This document shows, piece after piece, positions 46,921 through 59,404 of a DNA stretch of 64,000 nt. The stretch is from Gnetum montanum (taxonomy: Eukaryota; Streptophyta; Gnetopsida; Gnetales; Gnetaceae): assembly GCA_015680685.1 (NCBI GenBank), contig MNCI01004978.1, positions 296,673 through 360,672 of the forward strand, given 5' to 3'. Position 1 is the stretch's first letter. The number at the start of each line of letters is the position of its first letter. A model generated the notes under the pieces. The model was not told the origin of the DNA and ran no database searches. It saw only the letters and a list, made by a program, of their open reading frames with translations. The translations under genes and the position numbers were made by a program.

Positions 46921-47530
46921 TGATGTTAAGTGATTGAACGAAATCTTTATTCGAGTGTGATGTACTTGGCCACAATGCATGATCAAAATTAAAGATCGAG
47001 ATTACTTTCCATCATTTAGTTTAATGTTTACTATTTTTATACTTACTGATTTACTTTCTATGCACTTTTCCATTACTGTCATTAAGCAAAATGTGTATGA
47101 CTAATCTCGAGCACTTAAGCGTAGCTACTTGATAACCTAGTAGTACTATCACTTGGTAAGCCTAGTAATGTGGTACTTGATAATCCCAATAGTAGTTGCA
47201 CAAAGTTCAAGGTGTGAACGGAAGGTCAAGATCGACTTCTCATCACATAGGCTAGATTAGATTTGTTTACTATTACTTAGACTTAGAATCACTTTTCATT
47301 TACTTCATTTTTACTAGGATCAATATGGCCCATACAACATCAATATCATATACCTCATCATGAGTTAACCATACACATCGATTTTACTAGCTCATGTGGT
47401 AAGATAATGATTGCAAACTCTAACCAATTACTAGCATAATTACATTGCCTTGTTTATGAAATTCGACTAGGCCAAGTGTGAACACTCGTATCTTGTATGG
47501 TTGGGTGTTGGACTACTCCACTACTCATCA
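46921..47530 (+). repeat. Truncated 5' LTR
   Basis: Homology with the 3' copy starts at gatgttaagtgattgaac (compare 51252) and ends at CTACTCATCA. The U3 promoter part is missing. A primer site resembling that of the other Athila-like elements (TTAGTGTCATTGTCGAGAA) follows at 47531. Confidence 0.85.
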
Positions 47531-47689
47531 TTAGTGTCATTGTCGAGAACAAGTTAATGCTATGCTAAGTAATTGATTTTTCAAAGTTTGTTGTATCTGA
47601 AATTCATAGTCAAACCTAACAAATATAAGTAAAGCATACTTTTAACACAAACTATCTAAACACTATAATATGACTCACATAATGATCAA

Positions 47690-48775
47690 TTATTGCATAC
47701 CAAGGAGACAAGAAGTAGCGATAGAATTATTAATGAATACAAATGGGGGATGCCAATGCAGACACAAATTACATATGCTCACACTCATCCATATCATCTT
47801 AACTATACTTTCATCTTCCATCAGGACAAGAAAATGAGATGGAGAGACATGCAAGGCAACATAGTCCTACCTCGAGAATGTGCAACACTGAACATGCTAC
47901 AAACTGCCCTAAAGGAAATGCACTTGGACTAGATTTAGGAAGGGTATAATGTGACTCAACACATGACCAAACCCTATGAACCCACAAAGAAGCATATGAG
48001 AAGAGATGTTGCCATGGATATCAAACATATACACAACAAAGGGAAGCAGACTAACACTTCTATTATCATAGAAGAACTTGGTGTTGATCAATTCATTACA
48101 AAACAACTCCACCAAAATAATGAGGAGCCTTCAAAGACACCTGTCATCAGACTAGAGGAACCTATCAAAGCCCAACTTAATTCTACTCTAGTAGAGAAAC
48201 ACAAGGAAGACGCTACTAACTCAAGATACAAGTGGGACTCTAGGCTAAGGAATCCTGCTATATCTTACAGAGAAACTCATAAGAGTCATGAAAGAAAAAC
48301 CAACTCGCATCGTTCTCCTGCCACCTCATCTGCCTCATCACGATCATCAAAGGAATCTGATAGGCAAAGATACAAGTACTGGGATTATGATAGGGAAGAA
48401 AAGGAAACTCATGGTCATCATGATGGATATTTTAGATGTTCTAACTCTTAAGATGAAGAGTATGAATGATGAAGAAGAAGAGATAGAAGAGAGGATCAAG
48501 AGAGGCATGAGCATAGAAGGGATCACCATTACAATAGAGCATACGAACTTGATCACGATGATGAACCCCTAATGGTAACTCAAAGCATGATAAATATTCA
48601 GGAAACGATCTACATACCAACTAGGCACATGAGAGATAGCTAAATCAAATGGCTAGATATGAACAATATGCTGCAATTTAAAGGTGGTTATAACATTGAT
48701 CCCCATCATCACCTTCAAGCATTCCACGATGCCTATGCGCTTAAAAACATAGAGAGTGATTGATAGAAAATGAAG
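47690..48775 (+). pseudogene. Athila-like gag, N-terminal part
   Basis: FIFHQDKKMRWRDMQGNIVL near 47810 corresponds to FILHQDEHLRWCDLEGNIVL of the element at 53499-63378 (minus). An Arg/Ser/His/Asp-rich stretch follows, then HHLQAFHDAYALKNIES near 48710. Gag ends abruptly where RT begins, within about 50 bp. Confidence 0.82.
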
Positions 48776-48824
48776 TAATTTTCTAGAATACTTGTTGATA
48801 ATGTATCTAACATAATTTTAGGAC

Positions 48825-49480
48825 ATGAGTACTACAATTTTCTGGATGGGTACAATAGATATAATCAAATTCACATTGCACCTAAAGACCAAGAGAAAAC
48901 CACATGCACTAATCCATGGGGAACATTTGCTTAGAGAAAAATGTCTTTTAATCATTGCAATGCACCAATAACCTTCCAAAGACTGGTCCTAAGTATTTTC
49001 CAAAAGTAGATAGGTAATGGTGTTGAAGTTTTCATGGATGATTTTTCTAGATACAAATTTGATTTCAAACAAGCACTGGACCAGTTCGAGAAAGTACTTA
49101 AAAGATGTGTTGAAACAAATCTAAAGCTCAACTGGCAAAAGAGTCATCTTATGGTCCATGAAGGCATAGTGTTGGGACATAAAATCTTCCAAAGGAATAT
49201 TAAGGTAGATCCCGAAAAAATTAGAGTCATCCAAAACATCACTCAACGATTGTAGATAGTAAAATATGTAAGATCCTTTTTGGGCCATACATGATACTAT
49301 AGAAGATTTAATGAAAACTTTTTGAAAATAGCCAAATCGCCTGTAGAACTCACCAAGATGGATGCATCCTTCAAGTGGACTAAGTTATGTGAAAAGGCAT
49401 TCAGAGCCTTGAAGCAGAAGTTAGCTGAGACACCAATCCTCTAAGATCTAGATTAGTCAAAGCCTTTTCATATCATGGTT
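48825..49480 (+). pseudogene. Athila-like reverse transcriptase, 5'-deleted
   Basis: Starts mid-domain at NFLDGYNRYNQIHIAP (first catalytic Asp). FMDDF at 49030-49044 is the catalytic motif, followed by LVHEGIVLGH-type sequence (MVHEGIVLGHKI) and a thumb region. Stops occur near 48930, 49010 and 49250. Confidence 0.9.
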
Positions 49481-49853
49481 GATCCCTCCAACTATGCACT
49501 TGGTGCAGTACTAACACAACTTGATAATCAGAAGAGACCATACAACATACACTATGCTAGCAAGAGCAAAACTAAATTACACCACAACTAAAAAGCAGTT
49601 GATGGCCATGGTGTATGCACTTGAAAAATTTAGACATTATGTGCTCGATTACCAAATCTATGTCCACACTTATCATAGTGCCATTCAATTTCTGATGAAC
49701 AAGCCAATGATTAGTCCTAGAGTGATAAGATGGCTTGTGATTCTTCAAGAGTTTGACATCACAATGATTGATAAGAAAGGGACAAAAAATGTAGTAGTTG
49801 ATCACTTATCAAGTTTGAAATGGGATTTAGACAACCAAGTGGAACCTTTATGA
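49481..49853 (+). pseudogene. Athila-like RNase H
   Basis: LNYTTTKKQLMAMVYALEKF near 49570 contains the catalytic Glu, VHTYHSAIQFLMNK near 49660 and KGTKNVVVDHLSSL near 49780. In the usual motif VYTDHSA the Asp is Tyr here. Confidence 0.9.
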
Positions 49854-50089
49854 GACTAATTTCTCAATGAGGACCTGTTTATCAGAATAATCAAAGTTGT
49901 AGTTTCAACAAGAAAGCCATGGACCATAGAGTAGCTGACTTATCTCATAACACAAGAGCTTCCTGTTGACTAGAATAGAAAACAACATGAATAATTCCTT
50001 CACAGAGCCAAATGATATGTGGAAATTAATGGCAACTTGTATAAGATCTATGTAGATGGGCTCATTAAATGGTGTGTGCCAGATCATGA

Positions 50090-50905
50090 CTAGCAAAGAG
50101 TCTTACGAGATACCCATGAAGGCCCATGTGGTGGCCATTGTGAAGGGTAAGGAATGGCACTTAAACTACTGATGGCAGGTTACTTTTCTCCTACTCTTTT
50201 CAGAGATGCCCACATGTTTACACAATCTTATGAACGTTGTTAAAGAGATGGAGAAGTCACGGCTAGATATGAAGGATCACAACATTAGATATAGTCACTA
50301 GGGCCTTTTAATATTTGGGAAATTGATTTCATGAGGCCCATTCAACCAATGTTAGATCAAAAAGCATATATTATTGTGATTGTGGATTATTGCACAAAGT
50401 GGTTAGAGGCAGTAGTAGTGAAAGACTATACAAAAAAAGCAGCTACCAAGTTTTTTCAAAAACATGTGGTGAACAAGTTTGGAGTACCAAGAATGCTGAT
50501 ATCAGATAATGGAACCCACTTCACCGATGCTACCTTTAAGAAACCCATGCAACAACTTGGTGTTAACCATAAATTACACCATATCATCCCAAAGTGAATG
50601 GTCAAGCTAAAGTTACTAATCATGAAATTACTAGAATACTCACTAGGATGGTTAGTAGGTTTAGACATGATCAGAGTATAAAATTAAATGATGCTCTATG
50701 GGCTTATAGAACATCTTGAAAATTATGTATAGGGTACACCCTATATGAGTTAGTCTATGGCAAGTTGCTGACACTTCCAATCAAGGCAGAGCTTCACACT
50801 TTACCTACTGCTAGTGAACTTGAGGTTGATTTGAGTTTAGCCCAAAAGGAATGCTTGATGAATCTGAATCTTTTAAATGAGAATCAAATTCTCCAAATAG
50901 CATAG
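50090..50905 (+). pseudogene. Athila-like integrase
   Basis: The zinc-binding region near 50090-50250 is degenerate. Core: WEIDFMRPIQPML near 50320 (first Asp), YIIVIVDYCTKWLEAV near 50365, ISDNGTHFTD near 50500 (second Asp). The C-terminal part shifts frame and ends near 50905. Confidence 0.9.
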
Positions 50906-51029
50906 CATTATTGCTTGGTTTTTTCAATAGTGTAGCAATTTGTAATCCTAGTAGTAGTTCATGGGTTCATGACATTTATGGTAAGCTGGGAACAGACACT
51001 CATCAATCATAGGCTACTTGACAAAGTTA

Positions 51030-51894
51030 AAACATTTTACCATAACAATATCGTATCTATGATGTCATAGATTCAATATCGTATCTCATGATATATTATC
51101 GAATAAATGATATCACAAGGTGCATGCCAACCTATAAAAGAAACACTTAAGCACATGGATCTACAATAAATTTGATAACATAGTAGCAGAACTCTTTTAG
51201 TTTGTTTTCATAATTTTAGCTTTCATTACTTAGTAGTGTGTGCTCGTAGTGTGATGTTAAGTGATTGAACTAAGTCTTTATTCGAGTGTGATGTACTTGG
51301 ACACAATGCATGACCGAAATTAAAGATTGAGATTACTTTTCATCATTGCAGCAACACTTAGTTTTATTTTTGCTTTCATTTAGTTTAATGTTTACTATTT
51401 TCATAGTTACTGATTTACTTTCTATGCACTTTACCATTACTGTCATTTAGTGGAATGAGTATGACTAGTCTCAAGCACTTAAGTGTAGCTACTTGGTATC
51501 CTAGTAGTACTATCACTTGGTATGCCTAATAGTGTGGTACTTGGTAATCCCAATAGTAGTTGCATGAATTCCAAGGTGTGAGCAGAAGGTTAGGACCAAC
51601 TACTCATCGCATAGGCTAAATTAGATTGTTTATTGCTACCTAGACATAGAATCACTTTCCATTTACTTCATGTTTACTAGGAGCAATATGGCCCATACAA
51701 CATCAATATCATATACCTCGCCATGAGCTGAACCATACACATCAATTTTACTAGCTCACGTGGGAAGACAACGATCATGAACTCTAACCAATTACTAGCA
51801 TAATTATATAGCCTTATCTATGGAATTCGACTGGGCTATGTGTGAAAACTTGTATCTCGTATGGTTGGATGTTAGACTACTCCACCACTCATCA
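51030..51894 (+). repeat. 3' LTR of deleted Athila-like element
   Basis: Ends CCACTCATCA. TATA box at 51133-51139; half-site pairs 51047/51061 and 51095/51109. Left boundary unclear: 50910-51020 also resembles LTR sequence from further downstream in the unit, so a rearrangement lies at the integrase/LTR junction. Confidence 0.75.
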
Positions 51895-51898
51895 CTAG

Positions 51899-52754
51899 TG
51901 ATGAGTGGCGAGGTACCCCTACACTCAACCATACAAAACGAGCGTAGCGCATGCGCGATCTGGTCGAACTCCGCAGATGGACTAGTTGTGGCACCTAGTT
52001 CGTTAACCTTAGGTCGCAGTTCGCTATCTTCCCACCTGGACTAGTATTTATATTTGTCACATATGGTTTAGTCCAGAGTGAGGTGTATGCTGTGTTCCTA
52101 ATTCTAATGCTACTCCTGAAGGCAGTGGGAAATAATATTAACTAAGCTAAGCTAGGAGGAAAAGGGTAAAAAAGTCTAATCTAGCCTAAGTGCGACGAGC
52201 AACCGATTCCTTGATACACATCTTGGACCTCGTGCATGACTACCACTGGGAATACCAAGTGCAGATCCTAGGTACGCCACTGGGCTACCAAGTAGTCATA
52301 CTTAAATGCTCGTAATCAAGTCGTACTCGTTCCGCGTTCTAGGAGTTTAAGTGTGAGAGAGAGAAAATAGTAAATAACATTAAATAAATAGACAACAAAG
52401 TGACTGCTGCAATGATGAAGTAATCTCAATCTTTATTGCCAGTCATGTGCATGTCCAAGTACATCACACTCGAATAAAGAATGTCGTACAATTACATTCA
52501 CCACACTACGAGCAGACACGGAAAATAATCTATCTCTGGAGTGGTCAAACTGCCAGAGCTTCGCTACTTCTAACTCCTAACTAATAACTAATGATGAACA
52601 AGGGAGAGTCGCTTCTTATTTATAGACATTGCAGCAGATTGCGATATCGTGTACGTGATATCGTAGGGAAGACACGATATTGCGTATGTCATATCGTGAC
52701 CGACGCGATATCACGTACGCGATATCGCGGCTTATGCAATATCACATCCCATCA
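51899..52754 (-). mobile_element. Solo LTR, Athila-like family, with strong half-site array
   Basis: 856 bp, TSD ACTAG at 51894-51898 and 52755-52759. TATA box on the minus strand at 52617-52624. Three GATATC pairs (52643/52657, 52676/52690, 52707/52721) form the clearest array in the window. It abuts the 3' end of the element at 46921. Confidence 0.92.
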
Positions 52755-52759
52755 ACTAG

Positions 52760-53030
52760 TTTAGCATTTATCTTCTTGTTGTTAATTAGATTAAATAATT
52801 AATTTCTCTAGTATCATTAAGAGTAGCATAAATCCACAATAACATATACCATCATATGCCTCACCTTGGACTAAACCATACATGACAAAGCTACCACTAG
52901 TACAAGTGATAAGATGATATCATGCGATCAATGCTTAATAATCTAGATGCCACAACTAGTTTCATCCATGTAATTCTACCAAATTGTGCATGAATGCTTA
53001 TAATTCATATGGTTGGACTATCTTCATTAC
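52760..53030 (+). mobile_element. LTR fragment, Athila-like family
   Basis: Matches the right half of the LTRs at 17688 and 26041, including catatgcctcac, ggactaaaccatacatga and ccaaattgtgcatgaatgctt. Truncated at both ends. Confidence 0.8.
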
Positions 53031-53498
53031 TAAGTGCAATATTTCTCTAGTTCTGCAATTGAGGTAATTTGGAAACCTCTCCAAAGACTATGTCTCTCGA
53101 TGGAACAACTATTTCATTACTAAGAGATAAACTCCTCTGAGTTCTCTCCCTTTTGCCCTGCTGATGCATTTATATCTCCTTTCTGTGGAACTTCTAACAT
53201 GTGAAGAATTGCTTAGAATCAGGTCAACACACCAATCTGATTCATCCCTTAGCTTAGTGAATTTGAAAATCTACAAATGTTTTTGTCAAATCTATATTAG
53301 GTGCACACATAAAAAAAAAAATCTAGTAACACAACATTTCCTTAGACTCCTCTAATCCCTACTTCATCTACTAAAGCATTCACAAAAAATTCCTATTTTC
53401 TTTTTCATTGTGTAATCTAGGTTTATCCATTCCAATTATTTCTATTAATAGTATTATCCAAATCTACTTAAGATCTATTTTCTACATTTGTTCGTCTT
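53031..53498. other. Unresolved DNA left of the full-length element
   Basis: AT-rich without recognised genes. It is the left flank of the next insertion, whose right flank starts at 63379. Confidence 0.4.
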
Positions 53499-54304
53499 TG
53501 ATGAGTGGGGAGGTACCCCTATGCTCAACCATATGAATACAAGTGTTTCACGTGTGATTCGGTCGAATTCCAAGGAATAAGTGCCTATGCGCCTTTGTGG
53601 AATAATAACTAGTTGGTTAATCATTGTTTTCCCAAACTTGTATGTCACGGTTGTATGGTTAAGTAAGCTTGAGGCATATGATTTTTATAGCTTTTATGTG
53701 TTTTATATTTTGTGCTAGTAAGGAGGGGGAGAGAGAGATAACTAAGTAACTAATCTAATTTAACTACTCATTAACTAAGTTCTAATTACTCCTAACACCA
53801 GTATCCGTTCCCACTTGCCGTACACATCTTGAACTAGTGCAACGTTGCTGGGATTACCAAACGCTAATCGTCACTAGGTTACCAAGCGCTACACACATGC
53901 TCGAAGTGGTCGTACTAAGTGCATTTAACTAAGAGAGTTGTAGGGTGAGAGAAATCATTAATCAACTAGGAAAGAATTAAATAATAATTAACATTAATTA
54001 ATCTATTCTGAATGCTGCAAAGTTTATCATAAAGTTTATCTTTATTGTCGTACACAAAGTGTGCTTAGGTACACAATGCTCGAATAAAGATCCATTCACT
54101 CTATGACTCCTACTGCGGGCACGCAGAAATAATTCTAACTCTGGAGAGAAAAAATGACAAGATTTTAGCTAAGGAACTAACTGTCTAATGTGGAAACCAA
54201 GGGTGCTACCTATTATTTATAGGCAAGGAGACAGGCCCCGATATCGGGTATCTGACATCGCATGGTTGGATCCAATATCGCGGATGGGATATCGCAATTC
54301 ATCA
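53499..54304 (-). repeat. 3' LTR of full-length Athila-like element
   Basis: Minus-strand TATA box at 54214-54221. Half-site pairs 54240/54254 and 54274/54288. Next to it, TACCCCCAT at 54305-54313 is the complement of the polypurine tract. Confidence 0.93.
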
Positions 54305-54313
54305 TACCCCCAT

Positions 54314-56186
54314 GACTGAATGAAAACTCATCCTCGAGTTCCTTACAAAATATTGGAAAGGTATGGGATTATTGACTGAAAGACCATTGATGGTGGAATG
54401 GGGTGATAGACTCAACATGCCTAGTGAACGGATCAACAAAAAAATACATGACAACATTAGTGTTCATGACCACAAAGGTGAATACTATACATAAATGACA
54501 TCTAGCCTTATTTGGCAGTTGGAAGAGAAGGAGAGAGAGAAAAACAAATAAGACGTGTTACTGCTGGTGCCAAGATTGTGCCTTCCATTATTTATCCATA
54601 GCCATGCCATCAATCTTGCTCCTTTCGTAAACATTCCAGTTCTGGTCCATCCTAAGTGTTTCCTTTAGGCCCAATCCATTGTTGTATGATCGCCATTTGC
54701 ACATGCAACACAGTCACAAGTAGATAAATCACAATGCAGTTGATACCTTGTCTCGATGTAAAGTGAATTGGCTGAGTTGTGGTTATGCTAGATATTGATT
54801 CTAGAGTTTTAACACTGGTGACTACCTAAGGGGTAGGGGTTAGGAAAAATTGAAAAATTTGTGCCAAGGCCCCCATTACTAAGAGCAAACCTCCGGTAGT
54901 GATAGGATGGAAAAAGATAAGGAATAAGAAAGATGGATAAAAAGCAACAATGACAACGATAATAAAATCGATGTTATGGATGGGAATGAAACAAAAAATT
55001 GTTGATTGCAGGAATGTTTAAGGAAAAGAAGTTAACAAATGCACCAAAAAGGAATGCCAGTGGGTCCTCCCCAAAGCAGGCTTATGCCCTTGATGCCATG
55101 ACATACCCACAAACCAAAGAGTCCGTAGGCTCTAGGAATGTCATTTTGAAGCAAAAGTTAAAAACTTACCCACAAGAACTTACCAAGGAAAAATAATGCA
55201 TCAACCAAGATATAGACTAATGATAAAACTGGCAATGAGATGAAAAAATGGAAAAGAAAGGTGGAGAGGAGAGAATGGAATGGAAACCCAAGAACAAGGT
55301 TGTGTAAAGTCCCTTGTGTGTGTTTTATGGTTAATGTGATCGAGTAGAACTCATTCCAAATCCAGGCTCAACAAACCACATTCAGTGACCTCGCATCAAC
55401 ACATTTGGCCAATCTATCCTCTTGAAGCAATAAGAATGCCTCTACAAAAAGTCACCACCATTCCAAGGAGAGCAAGATGGAGAACCAAGAAGTGAGAAAG
55501 GGCCTTAGTTAGAGGGAACCTTCAGGCATGAGTAACATGTCTTTCCAGTGCCATAACCAGTGCGTGTAGCCCAAGTTCATTATTGTGTCTAAGGGGTGTG
55601 CTTTGAATTCTCCCTTCTTTTTTTTTTTTTTTTGCATGAGAACCACACCATGAAAAGACTTATTTTTATGTACTCAACTTTTGGTGATTTGATGAACGGT
55701 CAGAATGGCAGAAAACCCAAGGAAAAAGCATCAAAGAACTTAAGAGAATAGTCAGCACAAATGCATCAAATCCCCTTGAAGTTGCACCCTTTTCATCCTT
55801 TTCATCCTTCCTTAGTTTGAGAAATACCTAGCCACCAATTCGTTAACAATTTTATTAGAGGAAGGGACTGTACAATTCCAAGACAAGGGAGACCATAGGA
55901 TTTTATGGATGTATGAACGACGTGGACTCATTGCTTGTTTAATTAAAAGAACCATACCTTAATATCAACATCATAATTTAAAGGTAAAATCCAAACATTA
56001 GCAATCAATATGGTATTATTCATGCCACCATCATGAACACTTATTGGATGATAAACAAAATAAAGTAATCACACAAAGAAATGGTAAAAATATGAATGAT
56101 GGTATAAAAAAATAAGAAAGATTAAAGAAATGTGCAAAACAAAAATGTGTAAAAAAAAATTTAGAAAGAACTGAGGCCTTTAATGG
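54314..56186. other. Spacer between integrase and 3' LTR
   Basis: No conserved ORF found on the minus strand. Athila elements often have an env-like ORF at this place; none is recognisable here. A run of 18 T lies at 55618-55635. Confidence 0.6.
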
Positions 56187-57400
56187 TTAGCAGAGATGAC
56201 CATCTCCTCCATGACTGAGTTGGAAGGAGGAGATTCGAAATAATGAGCAAGGTTGCCCACCTACAAAGGTAGCATGTGTTCTCGTTGTCCTAAACTCATG
56301 GAAAGGTTTTGTTTGTTGCATGTTGACTAACAGTCTCTTATCTGGGCTCTTAGGTTTATATATGGTCATGGCCCCTGAAGGGAAAGTTGCATAGATAATG
56401 TAAGGTCCCTCCCACAGTGTTTGAAATTTGGTATGTTGTGACACATGTGTGGGGTTCCAGTAGAGAACCTTATCTCCTGGCTGATACTTAACTTTTCTAA
56501 TTTTCAAGTCATGACGTTGTTTATTAAATGCTTTATGCAATTCATTAAATGATAGGGCAGCTAGTCGGTTCTCATCTAGTAAGTTAAGAGTCATCAACCT
56601 TTGTTTTTGTGCTAGATCAAGGTCAAGGTTGAGATCACATACTATGGCTAGTGTATGGAGCTCAGTTTGGATAGAAAGCGTTGGAAGTTTTCCACATACT
56701 AACTCATAGGGAGAGTAGCCTCTAGGGAGTTTCCATGTGGAGCGGTATACCCAAAGAGCATCGTTCAATTTAGTGCTCCAGTCTCGCCTATACTTGCTAA
56801 TGGTTCTGGTCAATATCTTAGTAATCTCCTTGTTGGTGACCTCAGCTTAACCATTTGCTTGGGGGTGGTATGGTGTTGTCAATTTATGCTTAAACCCTAA
56901 GCGTTGCATTAACTTTTGAAAATTTACACCTATGAAGTGTGTACCATTTCTGAAATAAGTGCACGCGGCACACCAAACCTGTTGGTGACTTGTTGTTGAA
57001 CAAATCGTGTAGCTGTAGATGATGTGCAATCTTTTACGGTAACTACTTTAGTCCACTTTGTTAAATAGTCTACGGAAACTATGATGTAAGCTTTTCCATT
57101 GGACATTGGTGTAATGGACCCCATGAAATCAATTCCCCAAATGTCGAAGGGTTCTAACGGTTGAATCCATTATTGTAGATCCTCCATTCTAGTAGTCATT
57201 CCCCCATCACATTGACAGTGCTCACAAGATCGAATGAATTGATGGGTGTCCCGGAACAAGGTAGGCCAATAATACCCTGCAAGCAGGATCTTGATGGTCG
57301 TTCATCTCCTAGCATAATGACCCCCACAAGGACCCTCATGAGCATCTTAGAGAACTCTCAGTTGATCTCTATCAGGAACACACCATCGAACTAAGCCATC
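56187..57400 (-). pseudogene. Athila-like integrase
   Basis: Minus strand: zinc-binding remains near 57400-57180, [18 protein letters not shown] near 57090, FGVPRALIS near 56960 (the Asp-Asn-Gly motif is shifted by one base into another frame), YHPQANG near 56850, then 56813-56187 with LNDALWVYRSTWK, GYSPYELVCGKLP and a YQPGDKVLYWNP C-terminal segment. Confidence 0.92.
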
Positions 57401-57460
57401 GAGACATACTTTGTAAAGTTGTCCATTGATCTCCATAAAGTACTTGGCTCTATGAAGAAA

Positions 57461-57960
57461 CTATTTTTTCTTCTTAAGGTCTAGCTCTTGTGGTGATTTT
57501 TGGGTAAGGAGATAGGTAAGAATGCTACTATACCAGTTTGTCTCCATGGGTGATTGGTTATTCACTACACTGGCAAAGAAGAACTCATCAGGGAAATGAT
57601 CGAAAATTGGATACTCATCCTCTTTGCTATTCCAGCGCAACTGAGATAAATGATCGGCAACTACATTCTCAATGCCTTTGTGATTGATCATTGTTCAATT
57701 GAACTCTTGTAGGATTACAAGCCATCGTATAATACAGGGGCTTACCATTGGCTTTTTCATAAGGAACCGAATTGCACTATGATCTATGTGTATGAATACT
57801 TTGTACTCCAGTACATAGTGTCTAAATTTTTCTAGTGTAAACACTACATCCATTAATTCTTTTTCTGTAGTAGTGTAGTTGAGTTGTGCACCAACGATGC
57901 TTTTACTTGCACAGTGGATGTAATAAGGACATTTCTGGTCATCTAACTATGTAAGTACGA
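57461..57960 (-). pseudogene. Athila-like RNase H
   Basis: Minus strand: TTTEKELMDVVFTLEKF-like reading near 57860-57820, VYKVFIHIDHSAI near 57800-57770 and KGIENVVADHLSQLRW near 57680-57640. One of the better preserved stretches. Confidence 0.88.
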
Positions 57961-58990
57961 CTCCTAAGGCATAGTTGGACATGTCAATCATGACATGGAA
58001 TGGTTTGGACCAGTCAAGAGCTAGTAGAATGGGTGTTTCTACTAGCTTCTGTTTTAGAGTTTGGAAAGCTAGTTCGCATTCCCTGGTCCACTCGAAGGGT
58101 ACATCCTTTTTCGTTAGCTCTACCAATGGTTTGGAAATCTTTGAAAAGTTCTCTATGAATCTCCTATAGTAGCCAGTGTGTCCAAGAAATGACTGAATGT
58201 CTTTGATAGTTTTCGGTTAACAGGTAATTCCTTAGATGACTTTGATTTTCTCTAGGTCTACCTCTATTCCTGCATGTGAGATTTTATGCCCAGGTACTAT
58301 GCCTTCTTGGACCATCAAATGGCTCTTTTGCTAGTTGAGCCTTAGATTAGTTTCTACACATCTTTTCAGCACTTGCTCTAATCGATCCAAGGCTTGATCA
58401 AAACTTGCTCCATAAGTGGAGAAGTCATCCATAAAGACTTCCACACCATTTCCTATTTGCTATTGAAATATGCTTAAAACTAAGTGTTGAAACATTGCAG
58501 GGGCATTGCACAAGCCAAACGACATTTGTTTGTATGCAAATGTTCCCTAAGGACTACTGAATGTAGTTTTGGCTTGGTCTTCTGGGGCTATTTGTATTTG
58601 GTTGTATCCACTATATCCATCCAAAAAACTATAATAATGATGCCCTACGATTGTGTCTAAAACTCGGTTAACAAATGACAATGGAAAGTGATCCTTGAAT
58701 GTTGCCATGTTTAGTAGCCTAAAATCTATGCACATCCTCCATTTTCCTTCCTTTTTAGGCACAATTACTAAGGGGCTAACCCATTTGCTATTAGCAATGG
58801 GGTATATGAACCCAGCCTTTAGAAGCTGTTCGATTTCTTTTTTTACTACTTGCTTCAACTTTGGGTTCAATCGCCTTTGTGGTTGTTTTTTAGGCTTCAT
58901 GGAGGAGTCGATGTAAATCCTATGCTGGCATATCCTAGGATCTATTCCCATTAATTCTGAATAGGGCCAGGTGAAGGCTTTTGATCATTT
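57961..58990 (-). pseudogene. Athila-like reverse transcriptase
   Basis: Minus strand: HRIYIDSSMKPKKQPQRRLN, WVSPLVIVPKKEGKWRMCID, then YYSFLDGYSGYNQIQIAPED in one frame (58951-58547), and FMDDF at 58435-58421 with HKISHAGIEVD-type sequence after it (58280-58240). Frame changes near 58540 and 58200. Confidence 0.93.
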
Positions 58991-59404
58991 ATTTATTACC
59001 CTTAGCAAACTCTCTTTTTGTTGCGAAGCAAGTTTTGCGTTGATGATTACCGATTTTCCATTCTTAAGGAACATGTACTCCATACCGGTGGGATATGTTT
59101 TTAGCTCTATGGGCTCTTGTTTAAATTTATTAGGAATTTCCAACTTCCCCCAGTTGATGTTTTCAAGGTTAGGACTTGGAAGTTGGTGGTGGACTTGCTC
59201 TAATGTGTCTATGCTATCTATGTAAGCACAAGTCAAACCCTTAGTTAATTCCATGCATATAAGTGAGCTACTTTCTTAATCAGCTGTCAGCCACTAGGTG
59301 TCTTCTTGTTGTATGGCTACTGCATATAGGCATCTTTGTATATCGATCGTTTATGCACACTGATTGCATGCAGGCAATGTTAAACTTTGCACAACCCATT
59401 ATCT

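Larger units (their letters stand above)
46921..51894 (+). mobile_element. Athila-like Ty3/gypsy element, deleted
   Basis: A 5'-truncated LTR (46921-47530), primer site, N-terminal gag, partial RT, RNase H, integrase and a 3' LTR ending at 51894. Protease and the first part of RT are deleted. No TSD can be shown because the left end is truncated and the right end is interrupted by another solo LTR. Confidence 0.88.

Noticed and set aside
54314-56186. Env-like ORF in the full-length Athila-like element
   Set aside because: Position fits, but I see no continuous minus-strand frame, signal peptide or membrane segment.
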